29,000 nt of DNA from JBKHBQ01 sp046542305 (GTDB lineage: Bacteria; Bacteroidota; Bacteroidia; Bacteroidales; 4484-276). Every line of letters begins with the position of its first letter. Position 1 is the first letter of the stretch. Made by a program: the position numbers and the translations under genes. The stretch is taken from NCBI GenBank assembly GCA_046542305.1, contig JBKHBQ010000010.1, positions 1 through 29,000 of the forward strand. Direction: 5' to 3'. Below, piece by piece: positions 1-7,956 of this stretch. A model generated the notes under the pieces. The model was given only the letters and a program-made list of their open reading frames with translations, was not told where the DNA came from and did not search any database.

Positions 1-334
1 TATCGGCCGTACCGGACGGGCCTTTGGCTATGCCGGTTTTTATCTCGGATATCTGATGTATGCGGAGATAAAAGGAACAGTGCTGGTTCATGATGAGATC
101 GATCCGGAAAATACCGGCACCTACATCGTCGACCGGGAATACACCTCCGATATCGACCGCATCGATTATGGCGCGGTAATGGGGCTCGGGCTGGATTATA
201 CCTTAGCCAACCGCTACCGCATTTTTGCCGACGGACGCTTCAACTGGGGCTGGGCCAACGTGGCGAGACCCGGAAACGGCAAGATATTCAATAATGTCTG
301 GTCGGTAAGCCTGGGGATTATGTATCACCTTTGA
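1..334 (+). CDS. C-terminal part of an outer-membrane beta-barrel protein (5' end outside window)
   Basis: The reading frame is open from base 2, so the gene starts upstream of the window and only about 110 C-terminal residues are visible. They alternate polar and aromatic/hydrophobic residues (GFYLGYLMYAEIKG, LGLDYTLANRYRIFADGRF) and end in WSVSLGIMYHL. Amphipathic strands with an aromatic or hydrophobic final residue are typical of small porin-like barrels inserted in the outer membrane. An apparent ATG at 56 is internal to the frame and is unlikely to be the true start. The ligand and exact family cannot be told from this fragment. No terminator hairpin follows; the next 490 bp are repetitive non-coding DNA. 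Confidence 0.6.
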   Translation, partial: IGRTGRAFGYAGFYLGYLMYAEIKGTVLVHDEIDPENTGTYIVDREYTSDIDRIDYGAVMGLGLDYTLANRYRIFADGRFNWGWANVARPGNGKIFNNVWSVSLGIMYHL

Positions 335-826
335 TTAGTAATGAACAGCTTCGGTTGGTTGTGCAGGAATGACAATTAATATCCCTCAATTACAACCAAT
401 TACGCGAAGCAAATTACTACTAATTATCACCAATTACTACAAATTCCCCTCAATGACGTGAAGCAAATGATAGCCAATAACCTCAAGCACAAAGCCCTAA
501 ATCCAAAACAAATCCAAAATTCAAAATCAAAATACCCAAACATCCAAATATTCAGCCCGGAATGACTATCAATTACCATCAACTACCATCGATTACAATG
601 TTTCACAATGAATTGCCGCCAATTTCCCCCAATTACGCGAAGCAAATTACTACCAATTACAGCCAGTTTCCTCGATTACGCAAAGCCCACGACACGAAGA
701 AAGAAGCTGTGCCTGTCTGTTTTTAAATGTTTGCTTTTCTGCTTAACTGCATGAAATAATCTTTTGGGTTTCCCTTTCCCTTCAGAAAATTGTATATTTA
801 CTTTTTGTTAACTAAAAAGCAAGCAT
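335..826. repeat. Gene-free AT-rich stretch with interspersed CAATTAC-type repeats
   Basis: No convincing gene lies in these 490 bp. The sequence is made of degenerate copies of a short motif around CCAATTAC and AATTACGCGAAGCAAATTA. A 25-base unit occurs identically at 396-420 and 629-653, with diverged copies near 449-470 and 671-686, and many loose CAATTAC/CAATTACCATC units between them. The middle (about 490-560) is a run of CAAATCC/AAATTC/AAATCAAAA-like words. Such low-complexity words recur between genes in other Bacteroidota genomes (recalled, not checked). The last 40 bases contain the leader of the next gene, with a loose TATATTTA match to the -7 promoter consensus at 793-800. Confidence 0.6.
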
Positions 827-1213
827 ATGACCAATATCAACGATTCCGACATCCTTATCACCAAAAGCGATGCGCAGGTATATATCGATCTGTCCTGCGG
901 GTACGGGCAGCCATCGGTCACCACCATTTATCTGAAAAAGAATGACGGCACTACAGAAAAGCTGCTGGCTTTCGATGGCAATGCCGGTCATCGTGAAGTC
1001 GGCCTGGTGTCCACTTTAAAATATAATGCCATTGTGGTGCATACCACCATCCACGATGTGCGTCAGTTGCAGCAGGGCAGGGAAGAAGAAGATATTTCCC
1101 TGAAGATAAAAGTTTACGATAGCCCTGATAATTTTACAGATACGGCATTCAGCCGGAAAACAAAGGGAAAGGGTTCGATGTTTCATTCTTTTTACACGGT
1201 AACCATATTTTAG
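827..1213 (+). CDS. Small protein of unknown function, first gene of a two-gene unit
   Basis: This gene encodes 128 residues with no signal peptide or membrane segment, so the protein is probably cytoplasmic. It reads as a beta-rich fold (AQVYIDLSCGYGQPSVTTIYL, then KLLAFDGNAGHREVGLV) with a basic, Ser/Thr-rich tail. I do not recognise the family. The next gene begins 9 bp after its stop and has a good Shine-Dalgarno (GGGAGG) placed in that gap, so the two are very likely co-transcribed. The start ATG at 827 follows an AT-rich leader. Confidence 0.7.
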   Translation: MTNINDSDILITKSDAQVYIDLSCGYGQPSVTTIYLKKNDGTTEKLLAFDGNAGHREVGLVSTLKYNAIVVHTTIHDVRQLQQGREEEDISLKIKVYDSPDNFTDTAFSRKTKGKGSMFHSFYTVTIF

Positions 1214-1222
1214 GGAGGCGCT

Positions 1223-2527
1223 ATGAAAAAGTTGTTGCTTACAGGCCTGCTGCTTGCATTTATTGCGGCGGCGTCGGGCCAGCCGACGGATACACTGTCG
1301 CTGGAGGTGAAGGATATCAGCCTTGATTTACTGAAAAGCCCCACCAATCCTGCTTTCCTGCTGATGGGCACTTCTCCGGTTGAAATTGCTGAACCTGCTT
1401 CCGCCCCCGAGTTTTATGCATCCATACAAAATGCTTCCAACGACTTCACCCTACTGCCGAACAATTACGGCTTTTCGGTTACGCCTTACTGGTGGACCAA
1501 AAAGGCCCAACGGCTTTCCTTTGCAGCGGATTTCGATACATTGAACAAGCTTTGCTTCTTTCGCACACTGACTGTTTCGGGCGGAATAGTCAGAGGCATA
1601 GATCAGCAGGAGCAGCTATGGCGTTATGGAGCAGGAATTAGTGTGAGCCTGCTGCGCGGAAAGATTGATCAGGCGAAGAAGGTACAATATCTTGAGGCGC
1701 TGAGGGATTATCATGAAGCCTACTTTGGTACTTTCGATGCGTATTGTGCCAATTCCCCGGAATATGTCATTCTGGAAGCAGAGCGGATTTCCATTAACCT
1801 GCAGGTAAAAAAAATTGACTCGTTAATGAATTCCGGAATGCTCCATCCCGATACCGCCCGGGCAAGGAAAATGGAGCTGATCCAGGCATTGATGCTTGTA
1901 AACAACCAGCTCGATGAAGTAAAAACCGCACTCGGCAGCGAATTCAACGAAATGAATGATGTATTAATCAGTACGGACGAACTGGATGAAATGTTCAACG
2001 AAATGAACAGGCGTACCGGTTTCAAGTGGGAAGTTGGTGGCGGGGTAGCCATCAATTCGCCGCACAATCTGATCGACAGCACCGGGCTTTACCGGGCGGG
2101 CTTCTGGTCGAATTTTGGTGGCGATATCCTCCATCCTGATACATCAAATTACAAACTGGCGGGATTCGTACTCACGCGTTATCTTTATTATGATGAAGTA
2201 TATTACCTGAAAGATGAAACCACCTGGCTGATCGACAGCTTTCATGCTTTTGATGTGGGTGGCAGGCTCGATATTGAGGTTAGCGCAAAATTCCTTCTGG
2301 GACTTGAAGCTGTTTATCGCAGCCGCTTGTCAGGATCGGTGTACGAAGGCAATTATAAAATCAATGGCATCGCACAGTATCATTTTGATAAAAACAACCT
2401 CGTCTATGCCTCCATCGGCAATGCTTTTAACGATCAATCCGGTAACGGCCCGCAAAACCTGGTGGTCACCTTTGGCGTAAACATCGGTTTCGGGGGAAAC
2501 ATCGGTTTGTACGACCTCGGTTTTTAA
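1223..2527 (+). CDS. Exported protein, probably outer-membrane associated, function unknown
   Basis: The product has 434 residues. It starts with a clear signal peptide (MKKLLLTGLLLAFIAAASG, cleavage near residue 19). Residues about 30-130 include a Pro/aromatic region (TPYWWTKKAQRLSFAADF), about 150-265 are rich in charged helix-forming residues, possibly a coiled coil, and the last 170 residues alternate in the manner of beta-strands and end in GLYDLGF with a C-terminal Phe. That pattern fits a barrel or barrel-associated protein of the outer membrane. A strong ribosome binding site (GGGAGG, 1214-1219) supports the start. It is paired with the unknown small protein upstream. No family name can be given from inspection. 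Confidence 0.75.
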   Translation: MKKLLLTGLLLAFIAAASGQPTDTLSLEVKDISLDLLKSPTNPAFLLMGTSPVEIAEPASAPEFYASIQNASNDFTLLPNNYGFSVTPYWWTKKAQRLSFAADFDTLNKLCFFRTLTVSGGIVRGIDQQEQLWRYGAGISVSLLRGKIDQAKKVQYLEALRDYHEAYFGTFDAYCANSPEYVILEAERISINLQVKKIDSLMNSGMLHPDTARARKMELIQALMLVNNQLDEVKTALGSEFNEMNDVLISTDELDEMFNEMNRRTGFKWEVGGGVAINSPHNLIDSTGLYRAGFWSNFGGDILHPDTSNYKLAGFVLTRYLYYDEVYYLKDETTWLIDSFHAFDVGGRLDIEVSAKFLLGLEAVYRSRLSGSVYEGNYKINGIAQYHFDKNNLVYASIGNAFNDQSGNGPQNLVVTFGVNIGFGGNIGLYDLGF

Positions 2528-2660
2528 TCGAAGGGCAGCGGGTTGATAACCCTAAGCGTCTTCATTCCGCTAAGTATCCGCGATAAGAATTTTTAAATCA
2601 AGAAATGTAAGTTTATAGCTGATGTTAAGCCGCCGTTCGGCAAAGCATTTCAAACTCAGG

Positions 2661-5288
2661 TTAAAAGCTAAAGCTTACAGCTTCATTGGTAAGAAAATAA
2701 TATGCTTTGCCCGGCTCAAGGCTTTGCAGGCTCGAAATATTTTTCTCCGGCCAGAAAACCCGCCATCCGGCAATTTCCTTGATCATCACAAGCTGCCCGC
2801 CCATTTGGGCCGATATATCTTCTACCTGTACAGGGCTGTGGCTCAGTACCGGAATCATCGACCATCCAGGTTCCGTTGTGATTATCTTGCCGGACATATC
2901 ACCAACAATCTGTAATTCCATTGGTTGATTGAATTTCACTGCATAGCCGGAAAGTGTATCCCACAGACCGATCGTGTTAATATTTTGTGCAGGCTGACAG
3001 ATACCGTCCGAGTTGAATAGCATTTCCATACCGCAACCCGTACCTGAAAAAACCGAATCCAGCAGTGGGTTTACCGGATGCAGAAATGAGGACATTCCGC
3101 TCCAGCCAGCAGGGATATTTATCCGTTGTACTTCATTGCGGTACGAAAAATCCGTAAATTCACCAAAGGTTTCGAATGTAAAAAGGGCAACGGTGTCCTC
3201 CTGTATTTCCGGATAGAAAAAGTCGGTGTAAAGATAGTTGATGATGAATTCCCTTTTGGATTCCGGTTTATAATACCGTAGCTGGATAGGCTCGCCAGGA
3301 ACCAGCCCCGGATACCCCGGAAACAGCCAATAGTTAAGATCTTCGGCGCCAAAAGCAATGCTGTCGCTGGTATAAAGCTGTGTGCCTGCACAGTGTCCTG
3401 ATTGTGTAAACACTCCGATGCTGTCGGTGCCGGGAGTGGTTTGAATGCCCGCAACTTCCGGCGAATTCAGGTAATAGATGGCGGTATTTACCCGCGGGGC
3501 AATGTCGTTCCAGTGGCTTTTGTAGATGGTGGTTTGTAATGGACCCGTTTGGCGGGTGCTGTTTTGTTTATTCCTTGGGAATTTTGCGTACATTTCCGGA
3601 GGCACGCCTTCCAGGGGAGGGAATTCAACGGTGAAGGCTTCCCCAACGTTATTCAGGAAATATGTTTTGCCGGGTTTAAGGATCGTAAAGTTATTGGCTG
3701 TCGGTGTCCATAATTTACCATTTTCCATGTCGAAAATAACCATCACTTCGTTGGTGTGATCTCCAAGTAAGTCATAAATATCCACCGGCACATTTGTTAA
3801 AACCGGCAGGTAATTGATGCCGTGCAGTACCTCAAAGGTTCTGTCGCTAAGTGGCGGACCGTAGAGCGGCAGGCAAAAATCACCGGTGATCCTGGCCTTG
3901 TATCCGATCGGCTCCCAGTTGCCCAGTTGATTGATGGACGGTCCCGGAAACCTCGGCCAGAAAATCAGACCGGTAATATCCTTCACGAATTCCACGACCC
4001 CTGTTCCATGGGGGAGGGTTACCGGGGCGAAGATTTCTTCCATCGACTGATCAGAAAGATCCAGATAACTCGATATCCCATACCAGTGAAGCGATGGTTG
4101 CTTTTCAATCGACAGAATCTGGCTCGGTACCATCAGAGTCATTTCCTCCGAAACCGGACCTGGGCAATAGTCCTCGCCAAAGGCTTCAAGGGTCAGGTGT
4201 ACCTCCGTGGCCCATTTATCCAATGGTCCCACATGATAGAAAGTACAGGGCGAGGTTGGATCGTCGAAGGTGCCGTCACCATCGGTTGTCCATTGCACAC
4301 TTTGGGCGTTGCTTACGTCAGCGCAGACATCCACCGGAAGCCAGGTGTCGTTTTCGGTATCGTAATACTGGCAGTCCAGCGGTTTCAGTGAATCCAACTC
4401 AATGGCAGGGCCCGGAATGATGAGTAAAAACATGGCGTCTGATTCTGATAGTGTGCAAGCATTCATAGGATATGCAATCAATTCCAGCACAACGCCCTCT
4501 TCGGCAATGTCTGTTTCTCCGGGTGTATATACCGGATGCAGGATGCCGGGATCATCAAAGGTACCGTCGCCAGAAGTTATCCATTCCAAAGTGCTGTAAT
4601 TTGCAGCAATGGATTCATTTAGCTGATAGGTTTCGGTTTCGCAAACAGAGGTATTAAAACCTGCAAACACCACCGGCTGCTCATCAAAGGAAAGGATCAT
4701 GCAATCCGTGTAAACTCCCTGACAGGGACTGACTGCATTTGCCGCCAGGCATAATTCAACTTCACCAAGCATCAGATCTTCAGGCGAAGGATAGTATTGG
4801 GCAATCAATTCCGACTCATCAGCAAAAAAGCCGCTGCCGCTGGTAGTCCACATTAAACTGTTGAAATTTTCAGCAGTTGCAGTGGTGGTATACAATTCGT
4901 TTTCGCAGATGGCGGTATCTTCCCCGGCATCGACTGTTGGCAAATGTCGCACAGTCAGCGTCAAACAATCGGTGATCTGCTGATTTGACGGGTCGGTCGC
5001 CGTCAGGCAAAGTTCTGCTCCGCCATTCTGGATATCCAGATTGCCGGGTTCATAAACAGGATTCAGGATGCCTGCATAGCTAAAGGTCCCATCACCGGAG
5101 GTGGTCCATATCAGATCGGCATATCCGGATGCAGATCCCGATAACTGGATCGGACTGTTTTCACAAACGGTCCTGTCGGATCCTGCATAAACTGTGAACT
5201 CAAAGGAAAAATTTCCGGGGTGTACGGGGCACCAGGTTATAGCCATCATAAAAAAAAGGCCGGCGGTTTTTATCAGGTTGTTTTTCAT
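2661..5288 (-). CDS. Large secreted protein with four WTTSGDGTF-type repeats and two related C-terminal modules
   Basis: The product has about 875 residues. I choose the ATG at 5288 because it begins a good signal peptide (MKNNLIKTAGLFFMMAITW); the longer frame from 5348 adds 20 polar residues and would overlap the likely promoter. After the signal come four repeats of about 85-95 residues (roughly residues 33-118, 119-205, 206-290, 291-385), each with a core like WTTSGDGTF and paired Cys (CEN near the start, C in DCLTLTV-like ends), resembling PKD or gliding-motility-type beta-sandwich repeats. Residues about 395-565 and 720-875 share a second module (WYGISSYL and GWSGMSSFL; GKTYFLNN and GKAYYFLT). 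It is probably extracellular or surface bound. No type IX sorting tail is visible at the C-terminus, which is unusual for such a protein. Function unknown. Confidence 0.8.
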   Translation of the reverse strand: MKNNLIKTAGLFFMMAITWCPVHPGNFSFEFTVYAGSDRTVCENSPIQLSGSASGYADLIWTTSGDGTFSYAGILNPVYEPGNLDIQNGGAELCLTATDPSNQQITDCLTLTVRHLPTVDAGEDTAICENELYTTTATAENFNSLMWTTSGSGFFADESELIAQYYPSPEDLMLGEVELCLAANAVSPCQGVYTDCMILSFDEQPVVFAGFNTSVCETETYQLNESIAANYSTLEWITSGDGTFDDPGILHPVYTPGETDIAEEGVVLELIAYPMNACTLSESDAMFLLIIPGPAIELDSLKPLDCQYYDTENDTWLPVDVCADVSNAQSVQWTTDGDGTFDDPTSPCTFYHVGPLDKWATEVHLTLEAFGEDYCPGPVSEEMTLMVPSQILSIEKQPSLHWYGISSYLDLSDQSMEEIFAPVTLPHGTGVVEFVKDITGLIFWPRFPGPSINQLGNWEPIGYKARITGDFCLPLYGPPLSDRTFEVLHGINYLPVLTNVPVDIYDLLGDHTNEVMVIFDMENGKLWTPTANNFTILKPGKTYFLNNVGEAFTVEFPPLEGVPPEMYAKFPRNKQNSTRQTGPLQTTIYKSHWNDIAPRVNTAIYYLNSPEVAGIQTTPGTDSIGVFTQSGHCAGTQLYTSDSIAFGAEDLNYWLFPGYPGLVPGEPIQLRYYKPESKREFIINYLYTDFFYPEIQEDTVALFTFETFGEFTDFSYRNEVQRINIPAGWSGMSSFLHPVNPLLDSVFSGTGCGMEMLFNSDGICQPAQNINTIGLWDTLSGYAVKFNQPMELQIVGDMSGKIITTEPGWSMIPVLSHSPVQVEDISAQMGGQLVMIKEIAGWRVFWPEKNISSLQSLEPGKAYYFLTNEAVSFSF

Positions 5289-5321
5289 AACTTTTTTTTG
5301 GTCGTTTACTAAATCAGGGAA

Positions 5322-5349
5322 TAAAGATAAGGATTTGAAACCGGGCAAA
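5322..5349 (-). promoter_or_regulatory. Probable promoter of the repeat-containing secreted protein
   Basis: On the minus strand TATCTTTA (forward 5322-5329) matches the Bacteroidota -7 element TAnnTTTG at all but the last base, and TTTG (forward 5346-5349) lies 16 bp upstream, a little closer than usual for the -33 element. Transcription from here would begin near 5315, which fits translation starting at 5288. Confidence 0.4.
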
Positions 5350-5544
5350 CAAGTTTTCAGCGTAAAATTTAAGTTATGTTAAGTATTGATATTTAGCGTA
5401 GTGCGTCCTGATGGGCGGTTTCATGGCGGTGGGCGGACAGGCAACGAAATCACTGCGTTTTTGGGGATGAAATCAGTGCTTTTTTTATGCAAAATATGAT
5501 GTTCCCGTTAAGGTTTTTATGAAAGCACGAATTTCAGGAACAAT

Positions 5545-5552
5545 TATCTTTG
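5545..5552 (+). promoter_or_regulatory. -7 promoter element of the translational GTPase gene
   Basis: TATCTTTG is a perfect match to the Bacteroidota -7 consensus TAnnTTTG. It lies 21 bases before the ATG at 5574. The alternative in-frame TTG start at 5550 lies inside this element, so it would be upstream of the transcript start. No good TTTG -33 box is visible at the usual spacing. Confidence 0.5.
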
Positions 5553-5573
5553 GCGCCCAACGAAAAAACCGGA

Positions 5574-7562
5574 ATGGCTGAAAAAATCAGGAGTATCGGC
5601 ATCTTTTCACATGTGGATGCAGGCAAAACCACCATCACCGAGCAGTTTCTGTTCCTGAGCGGCGCCACCAAATCGGCGGGTGATGTGAACAAGGGGACCA
5701 CCGTAACCGATCACCTGGATGTGGAGCGGGAGCGGGGCGTGTCGGTGCGTTCGGCGGACGTGTCATTTATGTGGAAAAACCACCGGATCAATCTTGTAGA
5801 CACCCCGGGGCATGCCGATTTCGCATCGGAGGTGGAGAGGGCACTACGCGTGATCGACGGCGCCATCCTGGTTGTTTCTGCTGTGGAAGGCGTTCAGGCG
5901 CACACCTACGCCTTGTGGGATGCCTTGAAGAATAGGAAGATCCCGGTAATTATATTTATCAATAAAACCGACCGGCAGGGCGCCAATTTCGGTGAGGTGC
6001 TGAAAAGCCTCGAATCGGAGCTCCGGTTGCTTACCTTTCCCTTGTTTGCTCCCCATAGGGAAGGCGAGGCGGATGCGTCGGTGATTAAAATCCGCAGGTC
6101 CGTGCAGGATTTAGTGCCCGGAGATTTTTGGGAACATGCCATGGAAAACCTTGCGGGGCTGGATGAGGCTTTGCTCGAAGCTTTTCTGGAGGAGCGGGCA
6201 ATTCCGGAAGAGGAAATCCTTGAAAAGCTAAAAGATTATACCTGCCGGCAAAAAATCTTTCCGGTGCTGTGTGGTGTGGCAAAGTCGGGACCAGGAATTG
6301 GCGAACTGCTGGATGCGGTGACCTTCTTTTTTCCTGCTCAGTATACAAATTCCGGGAAGCTTTCTGCGCTGGTTTACCGCGTGCGTATAGATCCTGTACT
6401 GGGGCGCCTTGCCCATGTGCGGGTATTCGACGGACAAATCTCCGTGCGCGATCAGATCATGAATCTGCGTACCGCCATGCCGGAAAAGGTGGCCCAGGTG
6501 AAGAAATCATTTACAGGAAAACCGGAGGATAAAACCGCTGTTGAAGCGGGGGATATCGGGATCATCAGCGGATTGTCAACCGTACGTACCGGCGATATGC
6601 TCGGGTCGGATCATGCCGTTCCTCCGGACATGCCCCTTCAGGTGCCGCTAATGACGGTATGTGTGGAGCCCGAAAATAAGGATGACTTTACCCGTTTGGC
6701 GCAGGCCCTTGAACTGCTCGATCTGGAAGACCCGCGGCTGAATTTCAGGTGGTATCGCGATGAGCAGGAACTGCACCTCGACCTGATGGGCTATATCCAG
6801 ATCGAAATCCTTCAATCCATGCTGCAGCAGCGTTTCGGAGTGAAAGCGACCTTTGGAGAGCCGGCGGTGATCTACAGGGAAACCCCGGCCGCGTCCGGTT
6901 ATGGCTTTGCCAGCTATACCATGCCCAAGCCATGCTGGGCGGTGGTGAAGTTCAGAATCGAACCCGGTGCACCGGGAACAGGAGTCCAACACTGGTCGGA
7001 AGTCAGCACGGATAAGATCAGACAAAAATATCAGAACGAAATTGCCCACACCGTTCCCCGTGCCCTTCAGCAGGGAATCAAAGGCTGGGAGGTGACGGAT
7101 ATTAAAGTGACGCTGGTCGATGGTGAGGATCATGAGATCCATTCACGGCCCGGCGATTTCATTATCGCCACGCCCATGGCGCTGATGCAGGGCCTCATGC
7201 AAACCGGCACCACGCTGCTCGAACCGGTGATGGACTTTGTGATCAATGCCCCCGAGGAGCTGCTGGGAAAGATCGCCGGCGACCTGCACAAAATGCGGGG
7301 CAGCTTTGGTACACCGGAATTTATCAACGGACAGTTCACCCTTTCGGGGCAGGTGCCCGCCGCCATATCCATGGATTACGGCATCCGGCTGGGCAGCCTT
7401 TCAGGCGGGAAGGCACGGGTGAGATTTTCCCTGCACGGATACTGCGCCTGTCCACCCGGTGAAGGTGCCACACGCCCCTACAAAGGCGTCAATCCCCTCG
7501 ACACCGCCAAATGGATCCTCCACGCCCGCGGGGCTTACCGCAGGGAGGAGTGGGGGAGGTGA
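5574..7562 (+). CDS. EF-G/Tet(M)-like translational GTPase
   Basis: The 662-residue product is close to the 640-660 of ribosomal protection proteins. The GTPase signatures are all present: P-loop HVDAGKTT, switch I RERGVSV, DTPGHADF, NKTD. Elongation-factor domains follow, and the C-terminal half has EF-G domain IV/V features (HSRPGDFI, MDYGIRLGSLSGGKARVRF). Such proteins bind the ribosomal A-site region and hydrolyse GTP; the classic members dislodge tetracycline. This one belongs more likely to the chromosomal relatives common in Firmicutes and Bacteroidota, with GVSV where EF-G and Tet(M) have GITI, so a resistance role should not be assumed. The start at 5574 is preferred over TTG 5550 because of the promoter position. 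It is a single-gene unit, divergent from the gene on its left. Confidence 0.85.
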   Translation: MAEKIRSIGIFSHVDAGKTTITEQFLFLSGATKSAGDVNKGTTVTDHLDVERERGVSVRSADVSFMWKNHRINLVDTPGHADFASEVERALRVIDGAILVVSAVEGVQAHTYALWDALKNRKIPVIIFINKTDRQGANFGEVLKSLESELRLLTFPLFAPHREGEADASVIKIRRSVQDLVPGDFWEHAMENLAGLDEALLEAFLEERAIPEEEILEKLKDYTCRQKIFPVLCGVAKSGPGIGELLDAVTFFFPAQYTNSGKLSALVYRVRIDPVLGRLAHVRVFDGQISVRDQIMNLRTAMPEKVAQVKKSFTGKPEDKTAVEAGDIGIISGLSTVRTGDMLGSDHAVPPDMPLQVPLMTVCVEPENKDDFTRLAQALELLDLEDPRLNFRWYRDEQELHLDLMGYIQIEILQSMLQQRFGVKATFGEPAVIYRETPAASGYGFASYTMPKPCWAVVKFRIEPGAPGTGVQHWSEVSTDKIRQKYQNEIAHTVPRALQQGIKGWEVTDIKVTLVDGEDHEIHSRPGDFIIATPMALMQGLMQTGTTLLEPVMDFVINAPEELLGKIAGDLHKMRGSFGTPEFINGQFTLSGQVPAAISMDYGIRLGSLSGGKARVRFSLHGYCACPPGEGATRPYKGVNPLDTAKWILHARGAYRREEWGR

Positions 7563-7614
7563 AAGAAAAACCGCATGAAATGGTGACAGATGTAAAATTC
7601 TTAGATGATTATCT

Positions 7615-7956
7615 TTAATGGAATAAATGAACGGTCAGCCAAACAATTCCCCCCAGCCCGATAAGCGCATGCACGATCATGACTGCAATGGGCGGTTTAT
7701 TGCTGGTCAGGTCTTTCATGAGCAGATAAACCCCTCCGGTTGCTGCAATCAAAAAGATGATGATGCTGTCCCAGTGCTTATGGTGGCTGCCGGTGGTAAT
7801 CGCATAGATCAGCAGCAGAATGATGCCGGTTCCGACGAGTGCGCCGTGTAGAATGGCCAATCCTTTTGGGATGGGATTTTTCTGCAATCCAAAGTAGGCC
7901 ATCACTCCGCCCACAATCACCCCCAGTCCGATTAAAATAGCTGCAAGTACTTCCAT
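7615..7956 (-). CDS. Small four-helix membrane protein, last gene of the FAD-Rieske operon
   Basis: The 113-residue product is almost entirely hydrophobic, with four predicted transmembrane segments (about residues 3-22, 32-53, 65-82, 90-110) separated by short polar loops (GLQKNPIPKG, TTGSHHKHWD, KDLTSNKPP). Three His in the second loop (HHKH) and two near the C-terminus (HLFH) could bind metal or haem, but this is only suggestive. Its ATG overlaps the stop codon of the upstream FAD-Rieske gene by one base (TAATG), which indicates translational coupling and a shared function, perhaps as a membrane partner or quinone-side anchor for the oxidoreductase. The family is not recognised. Confidence 0.75.
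   Translation of the reverse strand: MEVLAAILIGLGVIVGGVMAYFGLQKNPIPKGLAILHGALVGTGIILLLIYAITTGSHHKHWDSIIIFLIAATGGVYLLMKDLTSNKPPIAVMIVHALIGLGGIVWLTVHLFH

Noticed and set aside
5574..7562. Naming the GTPase a tetracycline resistance gene (tetQ/tetM)
   Set aside because: Overall layout is shared but the switch I sequence and lack of mobile context point to a chromosomal relative; resistance cannot be read from the sequence.
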